Shown: positions 50,893-60,344, counted from the first letter of the stretch. The stretch is DNA of 64,000 bases from CAYLSV01 sp964386435 (GCA_964386435.1 CAYLSV010000007.1:1-64000); one strand, 5' to 3'. The notes: a model not told the origin generated them from the sequence alone. Numbers and translations are program-made.

Positions 50893-51804
50893 ATGACCCG
50901 CAATCCTTCTGAACGTTCCGTGTCCCGTCGCCGTCTGGTCGTGACCCGGGCCGGCGGATTCACCCTGGTTGAACTGCTCGTGGTGATCGGGATCATCGCG
51001 TTGCTGATCAGCATTCTGTTGCCGAGCCTGCAGTCGGCGCGTCGGTCGGCCCAAGCGGTTGCCTGCCTGTCGAACCTGCGTCAGGCGGGGCTGGCGACGA
51101 TCGGTTACGCGAGCGAGACCGACAACGTTCTGCCCCTGGGCGAGATGGGCCCGAACTACAACGGGGAACCCTACAACAGCGCCGGCACCGGGACGGATTG
51201 GCCCATTCTGATCTCGGCCTACCTTGGCAGCACCGAGGGGGCCGATTGGTCGACCGCGGAGAACGTGACCGAAGCGTTCCTGTGCCCCAGCGGCCAGGAG
51301 TCGGAAGAGAACGCCCGGACCCATTACTCGTCCCACCCGGTGCTCATGCCGAACATGAGGTTCGGGGCGGACCCGATGGCCGACAGCCCACCGGCGGCAA
51401 TCTCGCCCCGGCCCTACCGGCTCTCGTCCATCCGCGGCAGCTCCGAGACCACGCTCATCTGGGACGGCGTCCAATCGATCAACGACACCTGGGCCCGCAC
51501 CGGTGGCTCGGCCTTTGTTGGGACCAACCTCCGCTGGCTCGATTCAGCCGGTGCTGAGATCAGCTACACGACCTGGTTCAAAAGCCTGCGGAAGCGGTGG
51601 TGGCGTGACAACGATCCGGAAGCTTTGAACGAAGCCGTCATCTCGTCCGCGGTGGACTCGGTGGTGCAGTCCGATCCCTTCGGCAAGCCGCGCCTTCGGC
51701 ACGGTGATGACAGTGCGTGCAACTACCTGTTCACCGACGGGCACGCCAAGACGCTGCGCGAGAAGGAGGCGACGCTCCGCCTGTTCCTCGTCGATCGGCA
51801 GTAG
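50893..51804 (+). CDS. Prepilin-like secreted protein (DUF1559/H-X-DG type)
   Basis: 303 residues. A type IV prepilin leader with a longer than usual N-terminus: RAGGFTLVELLVVIGIIAL, cleaved after Gly with Phe+1 and Glu+5. The C-terminus has RHGDDSACNYLFTDGHAK, an H-x11-DG motif like the H-X9-DG domain of planctomycete pseudopilins. Strong ribosome site GAGGAGG. The gene is followed 80 bp later by the GH74-like gene, so it is probably co-transcribed. Such proteins are numerous in planctomycetes and are thought to act in secretion or surface binding of polymers. Confidence 0.85.
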   Translation: MTRNPSERSVSRRRLVVTRAGGFTLVELLVVIGIIALLISILLPSLQSARRSAQAVACLSNLRQAGLATIGYASETDNVLPLGEMGPNYNGEPYNSAGTGTDWPILISAYLGSTEGADWSTAENVTEAFLCPSGQESEENARTHYSSHPVLMPNMRFGADPMADSPPAAISPRPYRLSSIRGSSETTLIWDGVQSINDTWARTGGSAFVGTNLRWLDSAGAEISYTTWFKSLRKRWWRDNDPEALNEAVISSAVDSVVQSDPFGKPRLRHGDDSACNYLFTDGHAKTLREKEATLRLFLVDRQ

Positions 51805-51851
51805 CCGATTGCCGTCGAACGCGTCGTCTTTCCGATTGATCACACCCTTAG

Positions 51852-51870
51852 CGGGCCGTTTTCCGGCCCG
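51852..51870 (+). terminator. Short hairpin between the prepilin and GH74-like genes
   Basis: CGGGCCG-TTTTC-CGGCCCG is a perfect 7-bp stem 48-66 bp after the prepilin stop. It has no T-tract after it, so it may attenuate or process the operon mRNA rather than end it. Confidence 0.35.
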
Positions 51871-51884
51871 GCCCGGAGTTCTTG

Positions 51885-54806
51885 ATGTCCTGCGCCCTTG
51901 GAAGATTGATGGCTGCGGTCCTGCTGGCTGGCCTTGCCCCGTTTGTTGCCGCACCGGCTCACGCGGCACCGGCGTCCGATCGGCCGCTGCACTGGACCGC
52001 GCTCAACGAGCCGGGCAACGGCGGCCGCATGACCGCGGTCCGTGTCAGCCCGCATGATCCGGACCGCATCCTCATCGCCGGCGACATGCTCGGTGCCGCC
52101 CTCTCCATTGACGGCGGCGAGTCGTGGCTGCCCACCTTCGGCTTCAAAAGCTACGAACAAGGCGACATCACTTGGCACCCCACCGACCCGGACGTCGTCT
52201 GGATCGGCACGATGAGCGGCCCTTACGTCAGCCACGATGGCGGTGCCAATTGGGAAGAGCGCCGGGTGGGCATGCCCGAGATCGCCGGCGGCACGTTCAG
52301 CGCCCCGATCGAGAAGATCCTGTTCGACCCGAACGACGAGCAGCGGCTCATCGCCGTTGGCGGGTCGAGTCGCGGCTGGCGTGAGTTCACCGTCGGCCAA
52401 GGCTCGCTCTGGGGTACCGTGTGGGAAAGTACGGACGGCGGCGGGAGTTGGGAGGCCCTCAACACGCTCACCCGCGACGGCTACGTCTCGGGCACGTCAG
52501 AGGACGGCCAAAACATCACGGCTGCGGCGTTCGCGCCCGGCTCGTCCGACACCCTTTACGTGGCCGGCAAGGGCATCGGCTTCCGCGTCTCGCACGACGG
52601 CGGTCGGACTTGGGAGGACCGCACCGACGGCCTGCCGCACGATTCGGTACTGCGGCTGCAGACCCACCCGACCGACGGCGACCGGCTGTGGGTATCGCTG
52701 CTCGCCAAAGCCGTCGAGGGGGCCGATGCGCTGCCCGGCGGCATCTTCGGCACCGACGACGCGGGCCAAACCTGGACGCCGCTCAACGACGGCCTCACCC
52801 AACGTCGCAGCCCTAATCCCAACCGCAGCGCCACCTACCACGGCTTCGTCGTGAGCCAGCAGAACCCGGACCTGATGTACGCCAGTGACCGGGACTGGAC
52901 GGTTGGCGTCATCTACCGCAGCACCGACGGCGGCGCATCCTGGAAGGCGATCGCCACCAAGCGGAAGTTCGACGCCGGGCCCGACGCGCCGATCCACATC
53001 GCGGACATGGACACCAGCGAGCTCGTGGTGGTCCAGGACTTCGCCTACAGGCCCGGCCTCGGTGCCGAGGTTCTGACGCTTGATCCGAATGATGACCAAC
53101 GGCTTTTCGGCATCACGTCTTCGGAACTGGTCGTGAGCGAGGACGGGGGGCGATCGTACGAGTTTCCGCTGTCGCCTTTGGTAGAGTCGGAAACGGAGTT
53201 TGGACCCACGTGGCGCGGCGCGGGCTACAGCGGTCTGGTCGGCAAGCGGGTCATGTTCGACCCGTTCGCCCCGGGCCGTGTGATTCTTCAGGGCATGGAC
53301 CAGGCGCGGATCTGGCTGAGCAACGACGATCTGCAGAGTTGGAGTTACCACGGCGAGGATCCAAACCCATGGGCCGGCGGCGAAGACGTGGTCTTTGCCG
53401 GCGACGGGCACATCTACGCGATCTACGGCCAAGGCAAGTTCGCCGGCATCGGCCGCAGCTTCGACGACGGCCGCACCTGGCAAGCCATCTCCGGCCCCGA
53501 ATTTGGCCTGCCGGCAAAAAACCAGGCCAAGCGGTCCAGTTCGATCTACGCCCACCCGGACGACCCGCAACGCATTTGGGCCGTCGTTGATCAAAAGCTC
53601 TACACCAGCGAGGACGCCGGCGACTCCTGGAACGTCATCTTTGAGGGGGCCGCGCTCGGCTTCGTCCGCGGCGACCCGAACGACGCCAACCGTTTGTGGG
53701 TGTCCAGCGACGTCGGTATCTGGATGAGCACCGACGGCGGCAAGAGCTTCGCCAACATCGGCGGCCCGGAACTGCGCGACCAGCTCTATGTCGACCACAC
53801 CGGCATGCTCTTCGCGCTCGCCTTCCGCGGCAAGGAGAACGGCGGCGTCTGGCGGTACGACGGCGACGACAACTGGACGCGGATCTTCGATGACCCGTAC
53901 GCCGCGGTCATCGCGGTTGACCCGTTCGACGAGAACCGAATGGCCGTGTCGACGGCCGACCGGCCCTACCACGATCATACCTGGGCCACCGGCGTCTACC
54001 TCAGCGAAGATCGTGGCCAAACCTGGATCAGCGCGAGCGACGGCCTGCCCGTGTTGCGGGGCGAGGCGTTGGCGTTCGACCCGCACAACCAAGGCCGGCT
54101 GATCCTCGGCACCGGCGGCCGCGGCTTCTGGATCACGCACTGGCCGGCGGGCTTGACGCTCACTCAAGAAACCGATCTTGATCAGGCCGACTTCGTGGAA
54201 GACTTCACCGGCGATCTGAAGCTCACGCTCGACACCAACACCGCCGGTGCCGGCTGGACGGTTGCCGACGGCGTGGCGACGATCGACCAACTCGAGCCGT
54301 TCGGCAACTACGCCTCGGCCGCCGTCGAGCTTGAGCCGACGTCCGCGTTCACTGCCTCGGCGGAGCTGGAGCTCAAAGCCACGGACTATTCCAACGGCAT
54401 GGTCGAGTTGGTCGCGTTGGCCGAGCAGTCCAACCTTGGCGGCAGCTGGCAATCCACCGGCGTCACCGCCACGCTCGCCACCGAGTACGGCCCGGTGGAG
54501 TACCGCCTGATCATCCGCCGCGGGAAGGACGTGCTGGCGGAGCAGAAGCTCGACTTCAACCCGAGCAAGCTCGACAAGATCACGCTGACTCTCACCGGCA
54601 GCTTCGACGCGGACGGCTTGAAGCTGGTCGCCGGCGTCGAGCGGCCGGGGCGGTCGGTGGTGTCGCTGGAGCACACGATCGACAACGTGACGGCCGATGA
54701 GTTCGGCACCCATCACGGGCTTCGGACCATCGTGAACTCGAAGAACCCGTTCACCGTCGCCGTGCAATCGCTGAGCGTCGACCTCGACGCCGCCGCCTCC
54801 CCGTGA
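51885..54806 (+). CDS. Secreted GH74-like/BNR beta-propeller protein
   Basis: 973 residues from ATG 51885. Signal peptide MAAVLLAGLAPFVAAPAHA. Then about a dozen BNR-type repeats of S-x-D-G-G-x-x-W form (LSIDGGESWLPTF, VSHDGGANWEERR, ESTDGGGSWEALN, VSHDGGRTWEDRTD, MSTDGGKSFANIG), the twin-propeller layout of xyloglucanases (GH74) and sortilin-like proteins. The last ~210 residues form a beta-sandwich resembling a carbohydrate-binding domain (SAAVELEPTSAFTASAELE). Activity on a beta-glucan such as xyloglucan is plausible but not shown by catalytic residues I can identify. It is a paralogue of 57411-60344. Confidence 0.78.
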   Translation: MSCALGRLMAAVLLAGLAPFVAAPAHAAPASDRPLHWTALNEPGNGGRMTAVRVSPHDPDRILIAGDMLGAALSIDGGESWLPTFGFKSYEQGDITWHPTDPDVVWIGTMSGPYVSHDGGANWEERRVGMPEIAGGTFSAPIEKILFDPNDEQRLIAVGGSSRGWREFTVGQGSLWGTVWESTDGGGSWEALNTLTRDGYVSGTSEDGQNITAAAFAPGSSDTLYVAGKGIGFRVSHDGGRTWEDRTDGLPHDSVLRLQTHPTDGDRLWVSLLAKAVEGADALPGGIFGTDDAGQTWTPLNDGLTQRRSPNPNRSATYHGFVVSQQNPDLMYASDRDWTVGVIYRSTDGGASWKAIATKRKFDAGPDAPIHIADMDTSELVVVQDFAYRPGLGAEVLTLDPNDDQRLFGITSSELVVSEDGGRSYEFPLSPLVESETEFGPTWRGAGYSGLVGKRVMFDPFAPGRVILQGMDQARIWLSNDDLQSWSYHGEDPNPWAGGEDVVFAGDGHIYAIYGQGKFAGIGRSFDDGRTWQAISGPEFGLPAKNQAKRSSSIYAHPDDPQRIWAVVDQKLYTSEDAGDSWNVIFEGAALGFVRGDPNDANRLWVSSDVGIWMSTDGGKSFANIGGPELRDQLYVDHTGMLFALAFRGKENGGVWRYDGDDNWTRIFDDPYAAVIAVDPFDENRMAVSTADRPYHDHTWATGVYLSEDRGQTWISASDGLPVLRGEALAFDPHNQGRLILGTGGRGFWITHWPAGLTLTQETDLDQADFVEDFTGDLKLTLDTNTAGAGWTVADGVATIDQLEPFGNYASAAVELEPTSAFTASAELELKATDYSNGMVELVALAEQSNLGGSWQSTGVTATLATEYGPVEYRLIIRRGKDVLAEQKLDFNPSKLDKITLTLTGSFDADGLKLVAGVERPGRSVVSLEHTIDNVTADEFGTHHGLRTIVNSKNPFTVAVQSLSVDLDAAASP

Positions 54807-54856
54807 GGCTCTTCTGAATTGGATCACACTTTAAGACCTGATCCCGCGGAATCGCG

Positions 54857-54884
54857 TTGACAGGGGCCGCAAGTGAAGTAACTT
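54857..54884 (+). promoter_or_regulatory. Promoter of the PEP-CTERM gene
   Basis: TTGACA (54857-54862), 16-bp spacer, TAACTT (54879-54884). Expected start near 54891, giving a leader of about 85 nt. Confidence 0.6.
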
Positions 54885-54977
54885 GCAGTCGAAGAGGACG
54901 CCGCCCCACCGTGGGCGGGCACGCCACATACACAAGGCCGTCCACGCCGGATGGCCGAACCCCACGGAGAAGGAACC

Positions 54978-55676
54978 ATGCGCAAGCAACTCACCCTCGC
55001 GGCCATCGCCGCCCTCGCCACCGCCACCGCCGCCTCGGCGGCCGTCGTCAGCGTTGACGTTGGTGCTTTCAGCCGACTCTACAGCGGCACCGCCGCCGCA
55101 CCGGGTGCCGGCACCAACTGGAACCTGCTGAACCCGGACGGCGCCAGCAACGACGTCACAACGGCGGATCTGGCCGACTCCTTCGGCAACGCCACCTCGA
55201 TCAGCATCACGGAGTCGAACTTCCTCGTGAACACCGGCGGCACCGCAGGGGCACAGACCACCACGGACGCCGAAGCCCTCACCCGTGACTTTGGCGTCGC
55301 CTTCGGCAGCGGCACGCTCACGTTCGCGGGCCTGGACCCGCTGGTGCTGTACGACCTCTACGCCTACGGCGGCGGCGACGGCGTGGACGACTTCAGCCGA
55401 TTCACCGTGGGGGACACCACCTTGGTCTCGGACCCGATCAGCGCGGCCACCACCACCCTCACCGCCGGTGAGGACTTCGTCGTCTTCAACAACATCACCT
55501 CCACACCGACCGGCGACTTGGTCCTGACCGTCGCCAACGGCGGACCGGGCGTTCCGGCGACCATCTACGGCCTGCAGCTCGTCGATGTCGGCGTCGTGCC
55601 CGAGCCGGGCAGTGCGTTGGCAATTGGCGCGGGTGCCTTGAGCCTGATGGTCCGGCGTCGCCGGCAGGCGATGTAG
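54978..55676 (+). CDS. PEP-CTERM sorting-signal protein
   Basis: 232 residues. Signal peptide (LTLAAIAALATATAASA). The body is rich in Thr, Gly and Asp (SGTLTFAGLDPLVLYDLYA). The tail VPEPGSALAIGAGALSLMV followed by RRRRQ is the classical PEP-CTERM signal recognised by exosortase. A ribosome site GGAGAAGGA precedes ATG 54978. The protein is probably cell-surface or matrix material co-regulated with the flanking propeller genes. No exosortase gene is in the window. Confidence 0.88.
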   Translation: MRKQLTLAAIAALATATAASAAVVSVDVGAFSRLYSGTAAAPGAGTNWNLLNPDGASNDVTTADLADSFGNATSISITESNFLVNTGGTAGAQTTTDAEALTRDFGVAFGSGTLTFAGLDPLVLYDLYAYGGGDGVDDFSRFTVGDTTLVSDPISAATTTLTAGEDFVVFNNITSTPTGDLVLTVANGGPGVPATIYGLQLVDVGVVPEPGSALAIGAGALSLMVRRRRQAM

Positions 55677-55707
55677 CGCTGCGCGGCACCACGTGGGTTA
55701 CGCAGCA

Positions 55708-55730
55708 GGGCCCGCCGCTTCGGCGGGCCT
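55708..55730 (+). terminator. Intrinsic-type terminator after the PEP-CTERM gene
   Basis: GGGCCCGCCG-CTT-CGGCGGGCCT forms a 10-bp stem with a closing wobble, followed by TGCTCTTG. It lies 32 bp after the stop and serves the plus strand, just before the convergent GntR end. Confidence 0.65.
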
Positions 55731-55752
55731 TGCTCTTGCGCCAGTCGGTTGG

Positions 55753-56985
55753 TTATGACAATGCCCGCACCGTCGCACCTGCGCGGAGCTTGCACGGCAG
55801 GAAAATCTGCCTCGGCACCTCGATTCCCTCCGACAGGTTCCGCGAGCGCAGCGCGATCTGCTCGCCCATCTCCAGCAACGGCAATTCGATGGTCGTCAGG
55901 TCCCCGACATCGAAAGACGATTCGAGCCACTGGCATTGATCAAACGTGATGAGCGAGAGGTCGTCGGGGATCGCGAGCTTCTTGCGCTTCACGACGGTTG
56001 CAACCAGTTGCGACATGTAGTAGCCGGTCGAGATCAACGCGGTCGGCTTTTGGTCGTCAAGGTAAGCGTCGAGCTGATCCACGGCATGCTTGTACTTGGA
56101 CTCGCTGAAGTTGCCGCCGATGCGTGTCGACTGCTCCAGCCAGTGGATCAGGCGCGAGTCGGTTTCGAGGCCCAATTCGGCCGTGACGTGAAGAAAAGCC
56201 CGGCAGCGATCGATGACCCAGCGGCCGGGGGCGGTGTTGAGGAAGCACCCAATCCGCGTGTGGCCCGCCTTCGCAAGGTGCTCGACGGCCAGCCGCATGC
56301 CCTGAAGGTTGTCCTCCATGATCGACGGGCAACTCAGGTGCGCCATCTGCGTGCCGGCGGCGATTACCGGGATGCCCAGCAGCATCGCGTCCCGCACGAT
56401 CAGCCCGTTGTCTTGCCCGGCGGCCAAGCACACCAGCACGTCCGGCTTGCTGCGATGCAGCCGACGCGACATCGCATCAACGCCGGCGTCGGACTGGCCA
56501 AGAATCTCGACAGTCACCCCCGCGTCGTCGGCGGCCTGGTCGATCCCGCGGAGCACCACCGGCGTGAACCAGTCCCGGCGAAACTCCTGCAGGTACACGA
56601 TCACCGCCAGACGAACAAGGTTGTTTTGCGTCTCCTTGTCCTGCCTGCTTGAGGTGGCTTGATCTTCGATCGGCACGGAACGGCGCGGACCCACTGTGCT
56701 GCCCCGGCCGGCCTCGCGGACAATCCATCCTTCGCGTTGCAGCGCGTCCAAGGCCCGCCGCACCGTGGAACGGCTCAGGTTGGTTGCCTCGACCAGCTCG
56801 TCGTCCGTTGGAAAGCGGGCGCCCACGGCGGGCTTGGCCGCGAGCAGGAAGTCGCGGATCCGCTGCCGGAGCACCTGCACCGCCCGCCGGGCCGGGAAGT
56901 GCTCGTGGCGCACCTTCTCGAGGATGTCGGCCGCCAGCAGACCGCCCGAGGAGGCGGAACGGGCGACGGAATCTAATCGGTCCAC
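55753..56985 (-). CDS. GntR-type HTH regulator with LacI-like sugar-binding domain
   Basis: 410 residues from a GTG at 56985. The winged helix (about 36-97) has RFPTDDELVEATNLSRSTV followed by RRALDALQREGWIVREAGR, the GntR signature. The effector domain is LacI/periplasmic-binding type (LAVIVYLQEFRRDWFTPVV, DVLVCLAAGQDNG, LSLITFDQCQWLESSFDVG). It probably senses a sugar or glycan and regulates the divergent propeller gene and neighbours. A promoter with a TSS close to the GTG may make the mRNA leaderless. The open frame up to 57465 overlaps that intergenic region and is not used. Confidence 0.85.
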   Translation of the reverse strand: MDRLDSVARSASSGGLLAADILEKVRHEHFPARRAVQVLRQRIRDFLLAAKPAVGARFPTDDELVEATNLSRSTVRRALDALQREGWIVREAGRGSTVGPRRSVPIEDQATSSRQDKETQNNLVRLAVIVYLQEFRRDWFTPVVLRGIDQAADDAGVTVEILGQSDAGVDAMSRRLHRSKPDVLVCLAAGQDNGLIVRDAMLLGIPVIAAGTQMAHLSCPSIMEDNLQGMRLAVEHLAKAGHTRIGCFLNTAPGRWVIDRCRAFLHVTAELGLETDSRLIHWLEQSTRIGGNFSESKYKHAVDQLDAYLDDQKPTALISTGYYMSQLVATVVKRKKLAIPDDLSLITFDQCQWLESSFDVGDLTTIELPLLEMGEQIALRSRNLSEGIEVPRQIFLPCKLRAGATVRALS

Positions 56986-56992
56986 TGAACCC

Positions 56993-57020
56993 AAGCTACG
57001 CCCCCGTCGCCCTCTGTCAA
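56993..57020 (-). promoter_or_regulatory. Promoter of the GntR regulator
   Basis: On the minus strand: TTGACA (57015-57020), 16-bp spacer, TAGCTT (56993-56998). The expected start is 6-8 nt further, at or next to the GTG at 56985, so the transcript may be leaderless. Confidence 0.6.
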
Positions 57021-57149
57021 CCCAACTGCGGGTCACGCGGCTGCAATGAAGCCAGAGAGCCGGCTGACCGCGAGATGAACCGCCTTCGTCACATGGGAAC
57101 GCCCGGGATGCCGGTCGGGTTGGGGAAACATCACCACCTTCTTCTGAAA

Positions 57150-57306
57150 CGATTCTTGAGCACGGATCATCCGGGTCGATGGCGGCCCTGTTCGGCGGGC
57201 CCGCCTTGGCAAGCCGCTGAGACAAGCCGCCGGCATCGTGTGTGAAACCGCAAAAACAGCGGGAGTTAAGCCAAATCAGCCTGAGCAATGGCTTGTTCAA
57301 GAATCG
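57150..57306. promoter_or_regulatory. Inverted pair of CGATTCTTGARC words, candidate operators
   Basis: CGATTCTTGAGC (57150-57161) and the reverse complement of CGATTCTTGAAC (57295-57306) match 11/12, 133 bp apart, between two divergent promoters. The downstream copy ends 12 bp before the -35 of the plus promoter. A looping operator is an inference. Confidence 0.3.
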
Positions 57307-57317
57307 GTGTTGCCGCA

Positions 57318-57346
57318 TTGCCACTATTCCGAGATTCTGGTATTCT
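57318..57346 (+). promoter_or_regulatory. Promoter of the second propeller gene
   Basis: TTGCCA (57318-57323), 17-bp spacer, TATTCT (57341-57346) with an extended -10 TGG. Expected start near 57353, leader about 58 nt. Confidence 0.6.
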
Positions 57347-57410
57347 CCGGCTGCCGTCATCGGGTTGTCCGGCGTCGGTGATCCCCATCCAACGCGAACG
57401 AGGAGGTTCC

Positions 57411-60344
57411 GTGACCAATTTTTACCCCATGCAGCGGTCGCCCTTTGTGGAGACACTGGAGCCACGCAAGCTGCTTTCGGCGTCGTCGATCCAGTGGCAG
57501 CCGATGGGCGAGTCCGGCGTCGGCGGGCGGATTGACTCCATCGCGGTCAGCCCGCACGATTCGGACCGCGTGCTGGTGGGCGGTGACATTCTCTACACCG
57601 GCCTGTCTCGCGATGCGGCGCAGACGTGGGAGGCGACGACCGGTTGGGACGCGGGGCAGATCTCGGACTTCACGTACCACCCGACCGACCCAGACATCGT
57701 CTGGGCCGGCACGCTCAGCGGGCCGCACGTCTCGTTCGACGGCGGACGCACCTGGGAGGATCGGCGGTCGAACATGGTGCCTGACCCGAAGGATCCCGTC
57801 GACCCCGACGACCCGGTCTTCGCCAACCCGAACGACCCCAACTTCGGCCACTCCTATGCGATCGAGAAGATCCTTTTCGATCCCTCCGATGCCCCAACGC
57901 CGGGCGACGACAGCAACGACTTGCCGTACCAAGTTCTGCTCGCCTTCGGCGGCGACCACCGCGAGCTCAAGCTCTCCTCGCCGGGCCAGACGCCCAACTA
58001 CGGCTACGTTTGGCGAAGCACCGACGCCGGGGTGACCTGGACGACAACGGCCAACCGACTCGACGGGAACATTGTGGCCGTCGATTACGCCGGCACGCAG
58101 CAGAGCACGATCTGGGCCGCCACCACCGAGGGCGTGTTCCGCAGCAACGGCGACGGGCCGTGGGCCACGTGGTCGCCGAAGAACAGCGGCTTGCCGGCGT
58201 TCAGCGACGACATCCGCCCCACCGGTCTCGTCGCGCACCCGACCAAGGCCAACATCGCCTACCTCACCGTCGGCGTCCGCCAAGGCACCGGCAACCGCGC
58301 CCCCGTCGGCGGCATCTTCGAAACCCGCAACGGCGGGACCTCGTGGCAACGCGTCAGCCAAGGCGTCCCGAATTCACAGAACCCGGACGGGAGCTACAGC
58401 GGCAACCCGCCGGAGTTCCGGCACATCGACATCAGCGCCGACGGCAGCGTCCTCTGGGCCAGCGACATCAACTGGGGCCAGAGCAAGGGCCTTTGGCGTG
58501 GCACCTTCGCGAGCACCAACGACGACAGCGTGGGTGCGATCTCCTGGGAGCACGTGCTAACCCAGAACAACGCGTCCACGCTGATCACCACCGGCTCGCC
58601 CATGACCATCGGCAGTGAGGTCGGGGCGTGGTGGGTCGAAATCGATCCCAACGACAAGAACACCGTGTATGCCGGTTCGAGTTCGAACATGATCCGCAGC
58701 ACCGATGGCGGCGCGACCTGGGCCGACTACGGCAACCAGCGCGACGACAACTCGAAGCGTTTCCGCGGCACCGGTTTCAGCGGCTGGGTGGCCAACAACT
58801 TCGAGGTCAGCCCCTACACGCCGAACCTCCACATCGCTCAGGGTTTTGACCGCCTGCTCGCCAGCGTCAGCCGAGACGGTGGGTTCTACTGGGAGATCGA
58901 CCAGCCGGGCTTGCCGAAGTTCAACGCCGGGCGGGATGTCGCCTTTGCCCAGAACGACATCATCTTCGCCGCGCTCGGACAGAAAGCCAACACCACGGAG
59001 CACTTGGCCCGCAGCCGGGACAACGGCACGAACTGGGTCCAGCTCCCCAGCCCGACCGAGCCCAACGGCGACGTTGTCGAAGGGGTCGCGACCAGCGTCC
59101 ACGTCGACCCCGGGAACCCGAACCTGGCGTGGGTCACGATCGACGGCGGGCTCTACCAATCGGTCAACGCCAATGCCAACATTGCGTCGAACGTTCAGTG
59201 GACAAAGCTCCTGACCAACGGCCCGCGCATTGAATCGATCCACGCGATTAGCCAGACCCCGACCGGGGCACAAGCCAACGACTTCCTCCTCGCGACCAAC
59301 CAAGGCGTCTACAAAACCACCAACGGCGGCACCTCGATCCAACCCGTTGGCGGGACTGGTGCGCTGAACCCGACAAAGCGCGTCCGCCTCGCCACGCCCG
59401 AGAACAACAGTGGCGACGTCTGGGCCGCGTCGAACGAAAAAGGCGTGTTCCACTACGACGGCTCGGTTTGGAATGCGATCACTCTTCCAAACCAGGCGCA
59501 CAAGTGGGCCAAGGATGTCGCGGTGGATCCGACCAACCCCGATCGCATCGCCATCGCCACGGGGCAGGACCCGTTCGTCACCGTCCGCGGCGGCACCGGC
59601 GTTTGGCTCAGCGACGACGGCGGGCAGACCTGGACCAACGAGAACGGCGCGCTGCCGTCCGACCAAGTCAACACGGTCGACTTCACCCCCGACGGCAACC
59701 GGCTGGTCGCCGGCGCCAGCGGCCGCGGCTTCTTCGTGGCCGACCTCACCCGTCCGGGCGTCGGCGTCGAGGCGGAGCTGATGACCGTCGGCGGCCGTCC
59801 CGACAGCGCTTTCGAGGTCGGCTTCGACCCCACCGCCCAGGGCGGTCGCTACCTCCACGTGCCCCAGGGCTCCGGCAACAACTGGCTGCTCAACGGCGAC
59901 GCCGCCGTGGCGAAGTACGTCTTCGAGCTCGATCAGCCCGCGACCAACGTCACCTTCAGCGCCCGCACTCAGGCACCCAACGGCAACGCCGACAACTCCA
60001 CGTTCGTCCGAGTCAACGACGGCCCGTGGTACATCTGGGACACCCCGACCAATCGCACCGGCTGGACTTGGAGCGACATCAAAGGCCGCGGCATCGGAAA
60101 CCTGAAGGTCGATCTTGACGCCGGCATCAACGTCCTCGAGTTCAAGCACCGCGAAGATGGCACGCGGCTCGACGCCATCGAAGTGAATTTTGCATCAAAC
60201 ACGCCAGCCGCTGTGGTTGGACGCCAGACCCGAGCGGTTGCGACGTCCGTGTTCAGCAACCACCGCATCCGCCTCGACCTGCTCAATGAGGTCGGGCTCG
60301 GCGCATCTCCGACACTCGAGGAGCGGGTCTTGAATTTTGACTAA
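57411..60344 (+). CDS. Secreted BNR/GH74-like propeller protein with planctomycete export motif
   Basis: 977 residues. The GTG start is fixed by AGGAGG at 57401-57406, 4 bp upstream. The N-terminus FVETLEPRKLLSASS is the planctomycete extracellular motif. Twin-propeller repeats follow (VSFDGGRTWEDRRSN, RSTDAGVTWTTTAN, RSTDGGATWADYGNQ, LSDDGGQTWTNENG). The last ~150 residues look like a carbohydrate-binding beta-sandwich (TFVRVNDGPWYIWDTPTN). The opening GGRIDSIAVSPHDSDRVLV matches that of 51885-54806, so the two are paralogues. Longer upstream frame lacks support. Confidence 0.8.
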   Translation: MTNFYPMQRSPFVETLEPRKLLSASSIQWQPMGESGVGGRIDSIAVSPHDSDRVLVGGDILYTGLSRDAAQTWEATTGWDAGQISDFTYHPTDPDIVWAGTLSGPHVSFDGGRTWEDRRSNMVPDPKDPVDPDDPVFANPNDPNFGHSYAIEKILFDPSDAPTPGDDSNDLPYQVLLAFGGDHRELKLSSPGQTPNYGYVWRSTDAGVTWTTTANRLDGNIVAVDYAGTQQSTIWAATTEGVFRSNGDGPWATWSPKNSGLPAFSDDIRPTGLVAHPTKANIAYLTVGVRQGTGNRAPVGGIFETRNGGTSWQRVSQGVPNSQNPDGSYSGNPPEFRHIDISADGSVLWASDINWGQSKGLWRGTFASTNDDSVGAISWEHVLTQNNASTLITTGSPMTIGSEVGAWWVEIDPNDKNTVYAGSSSNMIRSTDGGATWADYGNQRDDNSKRFRGTGFSGWVANNFEVSPYTPNLHIAQGFDRLLASVSRDGGFYWEIDQPGLPKFNAGRDVAFAQNDIIFAALGQKANTTEHLARSRDNGTNWVQLPSPTEPNGDVVEGVATSVHVDPGNPNLAWVTIDGGLYQSVNANANIASNVQWTKLLTNGPRIESIHAISQTPTGAQANDFLLATNQGVYKTTNGGTSIQPVGGTGALNPTKRVRLATPENNSGDVWAASNEKGVFHYDGSVWNAITLPNQAHKWAKDVAVDPTNPDRIAIATGQDPFVTVRGGTGVWLSDDGGQTWTNENGALPSDQVNTVDFTPDGNRLVAGASGRGFFVADLTRPGVGVEAELMTVGGRPDSAFEVGFDPTAQGGRYLHVPQGSGNNWLLNGDAAVAKYVFELDQPATNVTFSARTQAPNGNADNSTFVRVNDGPWYIWDTPTNRTGWTWSDIKGRGIGNLKVDLDAGINVLEFKHREDGTRLDAIEVNFASNTPAAVVGRQTRAVATSVFSNHRIRLDLLNEVGLGASPTLEERVLNFD

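Larger units (their letters stand above)
56986..57410. other. 425-bp divergent regulatory region
   Basis: It lies between the GntR/LacI-type gene and the second propeller gene. It holds a promoter for each direction and an inverted pair of CGATTCTTGA(G/A)C words at 57150 and 57295, candidate operator half-sites. Nothing else is assigned. Confidence 0.55.

Noticed and set aside
56986..57465. N-terminal extension of the GntR regulator
   Set aside because: It would overlap the divergent promoter region and the propeller gene start. The protein sequence there is not GntR-like.
58557..60149. Long minus-strand frame inside the second propeller gene
   Set aside because: It is a mirror of the propeller gene in high GC and has no recognisable domain.
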